NCBI RefSeq assembly: GCF_020360975.1
Contig: NW_025408677.1
Span: forward strand, 1,426,001 to 1,490,000
Direction: 5' to 3'
Length of the DNA stretch: 64,000 nucleotides
Origin: Hirsutella rhossiliensis
Lineage: Eukaryota; Ascomycota; Sordariomycetes; Hypocreales; Ophiocordycipitaceae
Positions within the stretch are counted from its first letter, which is position 1; each line of letters begins with the position of its first letter. Below, piece after piece: positions 1 to 11,403 of this stretch. The notes under the pieces were generated by a model. That model did not search any database and was not told the origin of the DNA. It saw only the letters and a program-made list of their open reading frames with translations. The position numbers and the translations under genes were made by a program.

Positions 1-150
1 AATATAACGACGGATATCCTCCTTCATCCTTGGCCAGTAGAAGTCTCGTTGGAGCAGCTTGATCACCTTGTTCTGTCCGGCGTGAGCGAAGATCTGGGGT
101 TCGTGGGCTTCGCGAATGAGCGCGGTCTGAAGAAACGTCTGCTTGTCTGA
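1..150 (-). pseudogene. Integrase N-terminal zinc-binding region (fragment)
   Basis: The minus strand reads through a frame containing HEPQIFAHAGQNK followed by KLLQRDFYWPRMKEDIRRY. This matches the H2C2-type zinc-binding segment at the start of retroviral-type integrases (the GHxG-like block, then the FYWPxM block). Integrase would join element cDNA to the host chromosome. The frame runs off the left edge, so the catalytic D,D-35-E core is not visible. It lies downstream of the RNase H region, as expected for Ty3/gypsy pol. Confidence 0.75.
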
Positions 151-218
151 GGTCTGGGCTGGTACGACCAGGTGTGTTCCATGGGTACCGAGGTCTTGGA
201 GGAGGTTCTCCTGGCGGA

Positions 219-1585
219 TCAACGAAACGAGTTCGGCTCCCTCGGGACCGAGTTCGGGTCTAGTTCTGGGCGGTCTTGATCGGGCGTCTGCTGTATCCCT
301 CGGTCTTCTGGGGTCTGTAGGGCACTCGTGGCCCTCAGAACTAATGGTCTAGTAGGCTTAGGTTCGGGACTAAAGTTCTGAGGGGGCAGGTTGCCGGCGG
401 CCGTAGGGTCTAGAGAGTCGGTCGCGAAGCCTAGCCTTTCCGGAGGGATCAGGGTCACCGTGCGTTCCTCGGCTTCCCGACCTTTACGGTAGGGAGCTCC
501 GCTGTCTTCCTGGAGAGGGCATCGGCGACTACGTTCAGTCGACCGGGGCGGTAGAGGAAACGGATGTCGAACTGGGCGAGAAAGTCGGACCATCTGATCT
601 GTCGTACCGAGAGCAGGCGCTTCGTAGAGAAATGGACTAAGGCTTCGTGATCGGTGATCACATCGAACTTCTGGCCTAAGAGCTCTGGGTAGAAGTGCTC
701 TAGACTCTGTACGACGGCGAGGAGCTCGATCTTGGATTGGGTAGGCTCGCTCGGCCGGGGTCATGGTCTTAGAGAAGAATCCAACGGGCTTCCAGGTCTG
801 ATCAGGCTGTTCCTGCCATAGAACACCAGCTGTGGCATTCCGGGAGGCATCGGTCTCCAGTCGGGTCGGCAGTTCTGGTCTAAAGAAGGCGAGGACCGGG
901 GCTTCGATAGCCAGGCGCTTGAGTTGATCAAATGCTTCGCGTTGCTCCGGGCCCATCACAAAGGCAACATCCTTCTTAAGCAACCGGTTCAAGGGTTCTG
1001 CCACTCCGGAGGCGTGGTAGCAGAAAACACGGATGAAGTTGCATAGGCCAACGAATGATCGGATCGCGGTGCGGTCTCGGAGGTCTTCAAACTTCCAGTC
1101 TTGTATCGATCGAACTTTCCGAGGGTCGACACTAAGGCCCACACCGGCTTCAAGCAGAACGCCGAGGTAGTCAACCTTGGTCACGTTAAATCTAGACTTC
1201 TTGATGTCTCCTGGAGGTTGGCCTGATGGAGTCGCCAGATCACTTCTTGACAGTCTTTCCAGTGGTCTTCTTCTTTATCCGAGTAGATCAGGACGTCATC
1301 TGCGTAGGCGCTGGCGCACCGGTCGAGGAGATCGTGAAGCTGCGCGTTGATAAACTGCTGGAACCAGGCGGGACCTACCTTCAGACCGAACGGGAGGACT
1401 TTCCAGCGGAAAGTTCCGAAACGGGTGCGAAAGGCGGTCAAATACTCGGAGTCAGGGTCCATGCGGAGACGGTGGAAGGCCTGGATCACATCGATCTTCG
1501 TGAAGCGTTGAGCTTCACGGCAACCGAAAGCAGTACCTTCGAGGGACGGAGCGGGCGTGATGCGACTTTTAAGATGATCGTTCAT
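219..1585 (-). pseudogene. Ty3/gypsy reverse transcriptase and RNase H, frameshifted
   Basis: This copies element RNA into DNA and removes the RNA strand. The 1181-1585 segment holds RT core motifs: FTKIDVIQAFHRLRM, then FGLKVGPAWFQQFIN, then YADDVLIYS with the catalytic Asp pair. The 735-1184 segment continues through the connection (FVGLCNFIRVFCYHASG) into RNase H (LETDASRNATAGVLWQE). The frame shifts near 735, and RNase H resumes in 455-661 with TDHEALVHF and RPGRLNVVADALSRK. The N-terminal part of RT between 1585 and 2100 is broken by stops and I cannot follow it cleanly. The element cannot make a working pol from this copy. Confidence 0.9.
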
Positions 1586-2105
1586 CCAACGGTAGTCGAT
1601 GCAGAAGCGGCGGGCGGTCGTGTTCGGTTTCGGAGCGAAGAGGACGGATGCGGCGTGCGGACTCGGATCGGGCTCGATGAAGTCTATCTCCGGAGGTGAT
1701 CGACAGTCTCTTTCTCTAGAGGCAGATACTTAACGGGCGTGCGGTACGATGGGGTCCTGTCGGCGAAAGAGGCTTCTCAAGCTCTAGGACTACATCGTGA
1801 CCGGGTCGGCTCGAAGGTAGGGTGTGGGCCTCTTTCTTCGAGAAGAATCCTCTAGATGGGTGAGCTGGGGCGGTAGACGACTACGGACACAAGCAACATG
1901 CTCAGGGTCTTCTCCTGAGGGAACGGAATGCTTTGTCCCTGGTAGGTCTTCTGATCCGGGAGACTTTAGCAACGGTTCGAGCACTAGGGACGGTCTGGTC
2001 AAGGCCGGAGCTTGGCTCGAGCTGGACTGGATCCCGGGCATCAACGGTTCGAGTTCGTTCCACTGTTCGAATCTCTCGTGAGACTCTACTTGGCAGACCA
2101 GGGCG

Positions 2106-3020
2106 TTAATCAGGGCTTGATCTTCGGAGGCTTGGACCGAGGCGACGGAGACGAAGTCGGTAGCAGGGGCGGTCGTGAGCTGAAAACGGACAGACTTCTT
2201 GGCAGACGGAGACTTGGACTGAAACGACGGAGACGGAGTCGGTAACGGGTCGGGACAGAGGCCGGAGGAGCTTGATCAGAGCGGCGCCAGTTCTTGTGGA
2301 GGATCCGGTAGCGTTTCTCCTCTTTCTCGAGCAGGCGGTTCCGCCTCTCAGCGTCGGCCTGGATCTTAGGGTCGATCCGACCCGAGAGCGGGGCTTGACG
2401 AGAGCTGGATCGTCGGGGAGAACTTGGCGAGGCAGGAAGATCATCTGGCCAGATGATCTGTCGGGCGGCGCAGTCAAGCAGGAGGCGCTTCTCCGCATCC
2501 AGAAAAGACCGATAAAGATATCATGGCCACACTCAGCTATATCAAATGTCTCGTTTGCGAACGAACGGCCATCGATGACGAAAGTGGCGACCAGCTGTTT
2601 CTGGATATAGCCGGCTGGCTTTCCACGGAAGTCTTGGAGGAATCCGACTCGGAGCTCCTTAATCTGGGCTCCGAGTCTTTGGGCGGCGGACTGGGCGAAG
2701 GTTGGGCTAACCAGCAAACGGGTTTCGGCTCCGGTATCACAGAGGGAGCGGGCAGGTAAGCTCACACCATCCACTTGGACTTGACTTGGCAGAGTGAATG
2801 ACTTGCTAGACCTACTCGCTATCTGTGACACCTTAGGGACCATCAAGGAGTCTTGTGATGGTCCTATTCGTTTCCGAATCTTGATCAGAGTCGTTGGCAG
2901 GGACAGGGACGGAGGCGACACGGGAGACAGCATGGGTGCGGTCGGGACAGTCGCGAGAGAGGTGCCCTGTTTTTCCACAAATAAAGCAGGTGCCATTATC
3001 CCAATGGACCCTTTTCTCAT
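2106..3020 (-). pseudogene. Ty3/gypsy retroviral-type aspartic protease region
   Basis: Around residue 93 of this open frame lies LCDTGAETRLLVSP, the D-T/S-G active-site motif of retropepsins. It is followed by a beta-rich stretch (LVATFVIDGRSFANETFDI, then GHDIFIGLFWM), where the family normally has its hydrophobic flap and a second conserved GxD/ILG-type block. The protease would cut the gag-pol polyprotein. The C-terminal part becomes low-complexity and basic before the RT begins in another frame, probably a frameshifted linker. It sits between the zinc knuckle (2833-3030) and RT, as expected. Confidence 0.8.
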
Positions 3021-3030
3021 CGTCGGTCAA
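2833..3030 (-). pseudogene. Gag nucleocapsid zinc knuckle
   Basis: The short frame contains CFICGKTGHLSRDCPD, an exact C-x2-C-x4-H-x4-C knuckle used by Gag nucleocapsid to bind element RNA. It overlaps the protease frame at a different phase. Either gag and pol are joined by a frameshift here, or the copy has an indel. It follows the gag core fragment at 3456-3836. Confidence 0.85.
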
Positions 3031-3455
3031 GGCTCTGCCAGCATCACGCGAGGTGATAGGGTCGAGCCGGTCTTGTTCGGAGTCTTGGCGGTAGTCGGAG
3101 CAGTCTTAGTCGGCGCGCGGCGAGATCGGTCGGAAGAGCGGGAGTCCTGTGTCTGCCTCATACTCCTCTTCTGGCAGTGGACAGCGTCCTTAATGAACCC
3201 ACAGAAAACCTCGTAGGTCACGGACTCGTCACGGGTCTTGGTCAAGAGGCTGTTATCTAGGTTGGCCGGGATGTGCTGCCACAGGTATGCTTCATCTGGT
3301 CCTCGGGCACACGACCGGTCGCAGTTAAGTAGTCAAATTCCGCAAGGAAGTCCACAATGTCGGTCTTCCCATTCACGGTAAACTGGAGGCGTTGCAGGCG
3401 GTCAAGAGCCTCGGAAAGCTCATTCGGATTGCCATAGGCGGACTCGAGGGTTTGA

Positions 3456-3836
3456 TCATCTCTGCCACTCCAGAGAAGGGTCGAGTGTCAGAGGAGAAGC
3501 GGGTTTCAAGTGCTCGGCGGGCTTTTCCTCGAGCAGGTTATACAGACAGACCATCCGGCTGTTCTCAGTCCGGAAGGTTCGCACGTCTTCGTCAAATTTG
3601 TTCTTTATGCTCAGGATGAAGGAATGGAACTCGTCCTTCTTTCCTGAGAACGTCGCGGAGGCCTTGATGCGCGATTTGGCGGCGTCGCTGTACTCGGGTT
3701 CTTGCCCTCTGGGAAGGGGCAAAAACAGGCCAGGCAGCTTTGCCTGTTGGTCGGAAGGCCGGGCCATTTGGGCCGGCAAAAGCAGTCGAGGGCTCCCGGT
3801 GCTGTCGATTTGATTCAACAGACGGAGAGCGTTCAT
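3456..3836 (-). pseudogene. Gag core fragment
   Basis: The frame starts with a Met and runs 126 residues. It includes a segment reading FSGKKDEFHSFILSIKNKF, resembling the capsid entry motif of fungal gypsy Gag proteins (a folate of the type F-x-G-x6-F/W). It is followed by helical sequence and a stop. It lies between the LTR and the zinc knuckle, where Gag belongs. The stretch 3837-4297 towards the LTR has only short frames and probably contains the leader and a decayed gag start. Assignment depends mainly on position and composition. Confidence 0.6.
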
Positions 3837-4297
3837 TTAGACGGGCCGTTAAGGCCGCAATCTGTTCCTCATCTCGCGGATGAGAGCGTCTTGGGGCTCG
3901 GGGCAGCCATGGCTACTATTTCGGATTCAGTGGCTTGGCCAGCAAGCCGGGTGGAACGGCGAGGCTGATCAGAGGGCAGGGCTTCCTCGGATATCATAGT
4001 CGCGAGGTGATAGGTGTCGGAAATGATACCACGCGGAATCACGGTCAGATGCCTGCACGAGCAGGGACGGTCGGAGGTCAGACGGGACGAATCCCTTGGT
4101 CGGAACGGTTGGTCGGACGGCTACACACACGCGTAGTCTTGGTCGGAACGGACGTGATCTCAGCCTTGAGGATCACTTGGTCGGTGGTCGGAGTCTTGGT
4201 CGGAACGGTCAGAACGGATGCGCTGGATTTACGTCAGGCGCGTGTGACGTGAAAGCTCGGTGCCTATTTGCTTAATCGCTGGCAAGCGATCTTATTG

Positions 4298-4307
4298 AGC
4301 TTTGAGT
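4298..4307 (-). other. Candidate self-priming primer-binding site
   Basis: Two bases after the LTR end, the minus strand reads ACTCAAAGCT. The LTR itself contains AGCTTTGAGT at 4373-4382 on the same strand, a perfect 10-base complement located just downstream of the TATA box, where the transcript would start. Tf1/sushi-type elements prime cDNA synthesis with the folded 5' end of their own RNA instead of a tRNA, and this geometry fits that scheme. The mechanism is inferred; the complementarity is direct. Confidence 0.55.
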
Positions 4308-4309
4308 AG

Positions 4310-4531
4310 TGTTACGGCCAGGCACATACGAGCCTTGACGGCTATAAAGATGTATTGGCACTATGAACAAAGACTCAAAGCTAAGGAGCAAGAAAGGAAG
4401 ACTAGACTACACGACCGAGCGGGCCCTTATATAGACACGAGGTCGCGCGTGGGCACGTGATGCTGCTTGGGCACGTGACACTGGTGAGGTTCTGCGCTGG
4501 CGGCTCTACGCCGGCGCCCAGGGTCGTGACA
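4310..4531 (-). repeat. LTR of the gypsy element (5' LTR in element orientation)
   Basis: On the minus strand it begins TGTCACGACCC and ends GGCCGTAACA, giving TG...CA ends with an imperfect inverted TGTCAC/GTAACA pair. Length is about 222 bp. It contains a TATATAA box (4427-4433) and is followed at once by a candidate primer-binding site. Only one LTR is in the window, so the boundaries come from the terminal motifs and from the sudden end of repeat-arm homology at 4531. Confidence 0.75.
4427..4433 (-). promoter_or_regulatory. TATA box in gypsy LTR
   Basis: The minus strand reads TATATAAGGGCCC inside the LTR. It is about 45-55 bp upstream of the segment (4373-4382) that is complementary to the candidate primer-binding site. 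That is a plausible TATA-to-start spacing for a filamentous fungus. Confidence 0.55.
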
Positions 4532-5917
4532 CCGGGTCGGGTAAGAAGAAAAGGGTATAAGGCAGCAGCGACTAATAAGGGGGAACTCTTAGACGTAAAG
4601 GAAGGAAAAGTAGGAACGAAAAGGGCTAAGATAAAGGAGGCGAGTTTTAGATTAAATATAAATAATAGTAGGAAAACTAGCGGACGAAACGAAAAATATT
4701 AGTATTAGTATTAGTAAGGGGAGGTAGGAAGATAAGGCGGTAGCGACTAATAAGGAGGGAGGGACGAAAAGAGTTAGCGATTAATTATAAAAGATCTTAT
4801 ATCGAAAATTAGTAAAAAGTTAGCTAATAGGAAAAGGCTCGCCGGTTAGGGCTCGCGTAAAGAGCCTTAAGGAACGAATAAGAGGAAGGCTCGCTAGCCG
4901 CGGCTCGCGTAAAGAAGCCTTTCGGAATAAAAGTTAGCGATAAGAGGATAGGAGAAGATTTAGCGATAAGAGAGAGAGAGAGTTAGCGATAAGAGATAGA
5001 AGATAAGAAAAGTAAGAGGAAGATAGGAAGAAGAGTAAGGTCGAGATATAAGATACGGCGAGAGAAGTAAAGTATTATTATAAGTAAAACCGAGATAAAG
5101 CGTCGGGGAGGTAAGCTAGGCCGCTAAAAAGAGGTTTTATTTTATAAAGGCGTAAAGGGTATAGAGAGATAGTAGGGTTAAAGAGAGATATAAGTAGGTA
5201 ATATATATCTAAGTAAGTAGAAGGCTTAGAAGATTTATAGGTACTATAAATTATAGATATAAATAAAATAAAGAGTATATTAAAGAAGTTTTAACTTAAT
5301 TATCCTTATAAAAAGGGGAAGAAAAAGAGAAAGGAATATCCTATTTAAGCCTTTCGCACTTAAGTTTAAGGATAATAAAATATATTTCTTATTATATTAT
5401 ATTATTTCGTTTATTACTTTAAAGAATATTCTTAGGCGGACGTTAAGCATAAAGCGGTTAGGAAGAGATAAACGCGGGAGGTCTAATAGAGCTAGAGGCG
5501 GTTATACTTAGTTAATCGAATAGTTAGTATCTATCTCTAACTTTATAAGGTCTTCTAGGGATAGAAAGGAAAAAGTATCGGACTTAGCGGAGTCTTAATA
5601 TTATAAGCGGTAATTATAGTAGAAGTTTTAAGAGAAAGTCGCGGTCTCTTAGTTAGGGTTTAATAGGGATTAGGCAATAACTAACTTAATATTAGTATTA
5701 GTATATCTATTAACTAAGTAAAGTAGAAAATAATACCCTTACTTAACTTAGTTAAAGGATCTATTTACTTAACTTAGTTTACTTAAAGAAATAGCTATAC
5801 TTTACTTAGTTAGTTAATATTACTTAACTTTAAGAGCTAATTTACTTAAGTAATCTCTATATCTTATCCGCCTATAACCTTAGGACGAGGGGAAAAAAAG
5901 TACTCCTTAAGTATAAC

Positions 5918-7088
5918 TACGATTATATACTAGATCGAAGTAAGTACTTTTAGCATTTAATAGCTACTACGATATTAGAGCTAAGGCGATTCTACTTATC
6001 CGTAATAACCTTTTTAGTCTAAGAGAAAACCCGCTTATATTTAGCACTTATTACTAGATAAGTAAATAAGTCGAAAGCTATTTACGATAGAACTAAGTAG
6101 TCTACTATATAATAGATCTACTATTATAAGGGATCTTTAACTTCTAAATTAGCCTTATTATTCCTAGCTATAAACTTATTAAGCTTAGAAGTTAGTCTCG
6201 CTCTTTTCCTTCTTCCTTTAGTAAACGCTATAAGCTTAGCTAGTATCTATTAGCGTTTATAAGCTTCTTAGAGTAGGTTAAGGGCGACGAGATTATTACT
6301 AGCCTTATTAGCGATAACTTCTCTTAGGGCTAGCGACGAAGCCTCCTTATAGTCTATAGCGTCCGCTTCTATATATACGTCTTTATATTCTACGAAAACT
6401 TCTTAAACTATACTCTTTGCCTTATTAATCTACTACTTATTATAACTCTACTTAAGTTCGAAGTAAGTAAACTTATTTACTAGATATAATATAATAGCGT
6501 ATTAATAAGCTAGGGTAGTATCGGTAAGGCTAAAGTACTCTTCTAGCTTAATATAAGTAGTATCGATTATATAGGAATAATATATTAAAACTATATTAGG
6601 ATAGTTATCGGTAAATCTTCTAGCCTCTTAGAGCTTTTTAAAGAGGATATTAAATAATTTAATTGTTTTATAAAGGGAGCTATATAATCCTTCTAGGCTA
6701 GCTTTATTAGCTCGGCCCTCTATACGTTTTATTAGATCTTTAAAAGGCTTTAAGATATTAAGAAAATAGTATAAGTTAATCTAATCTTATAGGGTTAGTA
6801 TATCTTATAAAATATCGTACCCTACGCTACTATAGTAATAGTTAAGGAAGAATAGATTAATTATATAATAGAGCTTAACTGCCCTTTAAATTATTATATA
6901 TATAGAGTTCTAGCGGATTCCGCCGTTAACTAAGACTTTAGTATAGAGTAGTTTAATACTGCCTTCCTCGTAAGCCTATAAAATATACCGTTTTAGCTAC
7001 TCCCGCCTTTAGTTACTTTTATTTACCTAAATATAGAAATTATAAAGTTTACTAATAAAGCTATACTTTCTCTAGATTTTAAAACGCT
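5918..7088 (-). pseudogene. hAT transposase fossil 2, arm 1 copy (RIPed)
   Basis: This is the inverted counterpart of 35200-36370 and decays the same way. See that entry for the motifs. Stops fall at positions explained by CAG/TGG to TAG or CAA to TAA changes. It cannot encode a transposase. Confidence 0.65.
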
Positions 7089-7427
7089 CCTATTAATAGA
7101 CTATTAATCTAGTACTTATAAGGTAGGGGCAGTATAAGAAAGGATAAAGATATATAATCTAGCTAGAAAGAAGCGGCTATAGGGCCCTATTTATACTATA
7201 GTTAGAGGGACCCTTAGGTAACTTATATAGGCACTAAACTAGCCCTATATATAAGGTCTTTATAGGTCCCCGATATATAGCCTTATAATAATCCTTTAGG
7301 TAGCCCTCCCTTAATCCTTTAGGTAACCTATTAATAGCGGTGCTTATACTAGCCGATAGTATTATATTACTAGTAACCTAATATATTGCTAGTAAAATAA
7401 TATATCCTATATATCCTATATAACCCT

Positions 7428-9518
7428 TATTATTTAACTATCGTTACTAAAATATCGTTACCTTAAAAACCCTATATCCTAAACTATAACTTTAAGTACT
7501 TTAATACTTTAATTATATTACTCCTAAGTCGATTTCGATAATCTATAATAGTTATTTTTGCCCTAGAGAAGAGTCTTTTAGGCTTAGTAAATATTACGGG
7601 AATTAATAGTATATCTATAGCTATTTTACTTAGGTATAGGTAGTTCTTTTACTATATTTCCTCTAGCTACTATATAAGGGCGCTTATAAACCTATAAACC
7701 TATTTAGACTTATAATATCGCTCGTACTCGTCTATAATATATACTAGTTATAGGTGCTTATTTCTTTAATTTAAGAACTTATTTATAGTTATTAACGGAA
7801 CCTTAGATAAAGAAGGCGGCTCTATAGGTTTATAATTATCTATTAGTAAGATAAAGATATATAAACTATATTAATAATACCTCTATTAAGGGTACCCTTA
7901 TTTTACTAGTAGTTAAGTAGTATTTACTATATTTAATATTATCCTACTATATCTCTATTAGCTTCTTTAACGAGTTAGCCTACTCCTTTTAGTTTTTATA
8001 TATATAGTGCTATTTATATAAAGGGTAAAGTATAATCGTAGCGATATAGGTAGGCGATTCGTTAGTAAGATAATAGTACTTATCTATCTTCGCCTAGCCT
8101 AAGTTATATATTAGTACTATAATTAGATCGTCGATATATACCTCTTTTCCTACTTTAAATTACGCTAATATAAAGTCTATAGCTAAGAGGATATTATTAA
8201 GAGTTATAAACGACGACTTAAGGGCCTTTATTATTATTTTAAGCTTCTTTAAGAAAGACTTAATCTTCTTAAGGATAACCTACTCCCTAGGAGAGAGCTC
8301 GTCTCTAGTATAATCTACTTCTACCTATTTATTAAAATATCCCTCGACTACGCCTTTAAGATATAAAGCCGCTTATAGTATAGTATACTACGAACTTTAC
8401 CTTATATCGTTATCTCGCGTAAGCTTATAATTATAGCTAATAGCTAGAAACTTTTAGTAACGCTAAATACTATTTTAGACGAAAACTATAAAGTTATAGA
8501 GCTTACTAAGGGGACCCTTTTTCCGCTATGCCTTAATCTCTTTTAGTATTATATTATACGTATTACGTTCGTCGTCTTAAAGCTTCTTATTATCGGTAAT
8601 AAAGAGGAAAGCTTTAGCGGTAAGGTTAATAATATAACCTTAGTAGCGGAGTTAGTAAGATTTAGGATTATATTAGATATTATATCGACGTAGAAGGCCT
8701 ATAAATATTAAGGCTAGTTAGAAGAAATAGTACGCTATACTTACTAAGGGAAAGAGATCTTATTATTATATCGTTATTGCCTATATTATCTATTATAAAA
8801 TATCTAAGGTTAAAAGTAAACCCTTAGTTATTAACTACTTTTAAAATTACTATCGTAAGGTAATATCTATTATACTTACTATCGATGTCTTTTAAAGCTA
8901 AGATATAGTATTCTAACTAACTATCTTCTATAACGTAATAAGTAACTACGCCTAAGATAGCTAAAGAGTTAAGGGAAGTCTATAGGTCGTAGCTAATATA
9001 GATTTTTAACTTTACTAACTAAATACGCTACTTAACCTTCTCCCTTTAACCTTCGTACTACTATATAATCTATTTCTTAATAGTCTTATATATATCTAGA
9101 AGCTAAGTATCGATATCGGCGATAAGGTAAGCTAAGAATGCTTAGAATTCTAGGTATTTTATAAGCCTAAGTAGGAGAGAATAAGATATAATAAACCTTA
9201 CGTATAAAGCTTTAAGCTAGTCTAGATCGATTAAGTCTCTAGATTAATCGTTAAGCTAATAGCGTTTTTAAGGATATTCTTTAGCTATAATATAAGCTAG
9301 CTTAAGAATAGTTTATATATTCGTAACTTTAGCTATTTATAGCGCGCCTTTTAAGAGGCCGTAACCGTTAAGAGGAGGATCCGTAAGGTGCTTAGCTAAG
9401 GCCGTAGTTCTACTAAAATAGTAATACGTTTTATTATAGTATTTATAGCGCTATTCTTCTTTTCCGGTCCGCTAATTATAGTATTTTATCTCTATATCCT
9501 CGTCTAGTATATAAGAAA
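7428..9518 (-). pseudogene. hAT transposase fossil 1, arm 1 copy (RIPed)
   Basis: This is the inverted counterpart of 32770-34860, with the same frame, the same type of stop codons and the same C-terminal dimerisation block on the minus strand. See that entry for the motifs. Confidence 0.7.
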
Positions 9519-9791
9519 AGACCTATAATATTCTTAGCGTAGCCGAAGGGGTTATAGAGGCTATACGAGTTCGCGACGATTAGCATTAAGTAGTTTAGGT
9601 CTTATCTAGATTATATAACTATAAGCTAGAAATCTCTAAGTATTCGTCTAATATTAACGAATCCTATCGCGGCGATATTTAAATAATAGGCAGGTATTAT
9701 TAAGGCATCGAGATTGCTTATAAGTCCTAGGGTAGGAGAAGCAGGGTTAAGGAGGAAAATAGTATATAGACGGCGAGCCGCTACCCTATAG

Positions 9792-10941
9792 GTCTGGATT
9801 TATATATATATTTACGCGTTTCCGTGCGCTAATAGGAAACTTTTATAGCCTAGAGGTCCGCTAAACAAAAAATAATGTATCGAACATACTTATATTTACG
9901 CGTTTTCTTTTACGCGTTATTATATTAGCGCGAATTACGGGAACGGAAAGGCGAATAGCTACTAAATAATATAAATAATATAAGTAATATATTGCTAGTA
10001 TAGATAGCCTTATATTATATAGTTATAATATAACGGCGAGCATATTATATTAGTATAATATAGGAAATCACGTATTATATAGTATATACTATAGTATACT
10101 ACTTTATTGTTATATTATTAGCAATACTATATATCGCCGGCTCGAAATAACTGCCCTAAGGCGCCGTCTTTATCGTAACGTTAGAAAACCTCCTTTATAA
10201 GGTGGTGCCGCTAGTCGCGTTGGTTGGTATAACGATTCTATCTCGGCTGCCCACGAAGCTGACTCTCACAAGAGCAGTCAGTCTTAAGGAGAAGGACCAC
10301 ACGAGTGCCCACCAACTCCCCCCGCCAACTATGTCCAGGGCCCTCGCCTGCTCTAATAGCCACTACTATCTATACTGCCCATTTAATCATTATAATCGGC
10401 TATGACGGACGGCACGGCCAGCTCTTTAACCAGCTACTCGCCAAATATTTGCTATATCAGCCGTGTATATGGCTGTTATATTGTCGGCCGCCGGCGAATG
10501 CATTGTTAAAGCTCCTGGCCTACCGTTGAAAGCATAATAACGATGCTTTAGCCTTCTACGCGAATTCGGGCAGCAGTTGCTTCGATAGGTGATAGCGTGA
10601 TATAAGACAGAAATGCTAGAATCAATTATATGTAGAATTAGCTATAGAGGTGTTAGTAGGTCTCAATGCATGCATGCATAGATAATAGAGGTAACTAGTG
10701 TGTTATAATCGTCTATAAGGATTGTCTATCGAAAAGGGGGAGGAGGCCACGATGCTAGTTATATGGCCTCAGCCGTCCTCAGCAGCACACGTGACTGTGT
10801 ACGTAAGCTAGCTAGATGAGTACAATAGACTAATACATTCCCATAGGAGGCTTATTTGTTAACTTTACGCGCGCCTTCGATGTACCTACGATGTACCTAC
10901 ATACCGTGGGTCCGTAACCCTTGCTCCTCCCGCACAGCCCA
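9792..10941. other. Non-genic transition from AT-rich to ordinary sequence
   Basis: 9792-10150 is AT-rich with scattered short palindromes of TATA-like sequence and CGGCGAGC/GCCGGCTCG fragments. From about 10200 the base composition becomes ordinary. The small open frames at 10202-10529 show no domain, codon structure or homology that I recognise. I see no gene here. Confidence 0.5.
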
Positions 10942-11275
10942 AGGGATACAGCGCCAAACAGCGACATACGGCGCCACACAGGTCACCACGCCCCGGGGCC
11001 CTAGGACGCTACTCAGGGCCATACAGCGCCATACAGCGACCCACGGCGCCACACAGCCACGCCCTGCGCCATATAGCGCCATACAGCGACATACAGCGCC
11101 ATACAGCGACCCACGGCGCCATACAGCGACATACAGCGCCATACAGCGACCCACGGCGCCACACAGCCACGCCCTGCCACGCAGTGCCATATAGCGCCAT
11201 ACAGCGACAGACAGCGCCATACAGCGACAGACAGCGCCATACAGCGACAGACAGCGCCATACGGCGACAGACAGA
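10942..11275. repeat. Minisatellite with 10-bp period
   Basis: Units of the form CAGCGMCAYA repeat with a 10-bp step, alternating CAGCGCCATA and CAGCGACATA/CAGCGACCCA to give a 20-bp higher unit. A short unrelated insert (about 10983-11017) interrupts the array. The array opens spurious frames of Trp/Cys/Met/Ala-rich peptide in several minus-strand phases; I do not treat these as genes. The period is near one DNA helical turn. Confidence 0.9.
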
Positions 11276-11385
11276 GACAAGACAGGACCATTCAGGGCAT
11301 AGGGACACTGGCGATGGTGGTCGGCAACCAAATTTTCAGTGACATACTTATGTAACGGCGGGATAATGAGTACAAATGTGCTAGT

Positions 11386-11403
11386 GCCTTGAGGAACGAA
11401 AGG
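11386..11403 (-). other. Helitron A subterminal hairpin
   Basis: The minus strand reads CCTTTCGTTCCTCAAGG, a short CCTT/AAGG stem with a 9-base loop, just inside the 3' end. Helitrons usually have such a hairpin near the 3' end as a stop signal for strand transfer. In A the stem is one pair shorter than in B and lies further from the end (about 23 bases). Confidence 0.45.

Larger units (their letters stand above)
1..4531 (-). mobile_element. Ty3/gypsy LTR retrotransposon, degenerate, truncated by window edge
   Basis: Reading the minus strand from 4531 downwards gives one LTR, a possible primer-binding site, gag, a CCHC zinc knuckle, aspartic protease, reverse transcriptase, RNase H and the start of integrase. 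This order (RT and RNase H before integrase) defines Ty3/gypsy. The second LTR lies beyond position 1. The coding region is split by several frameshifts and stops, so no intact polyprotein exists. Base composition is ordinary, so this copy was not RIP-saturated, unlike the block that starts at 4532. Homology between that block and its inverted partner stops at this LTR edge, which suggests the element inserted into the repeat arm. Confidence 0.9.
4527..9791. repeat. RIP-saturated repeat arm 1 (inverted copy of 32497-37761)
   Basis: The arm matches the reverse complement of 32497-37761. The sum of paired coordinates is 42288 at both ends, so there is no net length difference over about 5.26 kb. 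Differences I checked at the 4.56-4.95 kb end are all C/T or G/A. The arm is very AT/TA-rich. Read on its minus strand it contains, in order, two hAT transposase fossils, a fossil of the Helitron accessory gene and Helitron 3'-flank sequence. It ends at the gypsy LTR on the left and at 9791 on the right. Confidence 0.9.

Noticed and set aside
1226..1699. Plus-strand open frame of 157 codons
   Set aside because: It is antisense to the gypsy reverse transcriptase and has no motif of its own.
10897..11331. Three overlapping minus-strand open frames rich in Trp, Cys, Met and Ala
   Set aside because: They are products of the 10-bp minisatellite read in different phases; no domain and no independent coding signal.
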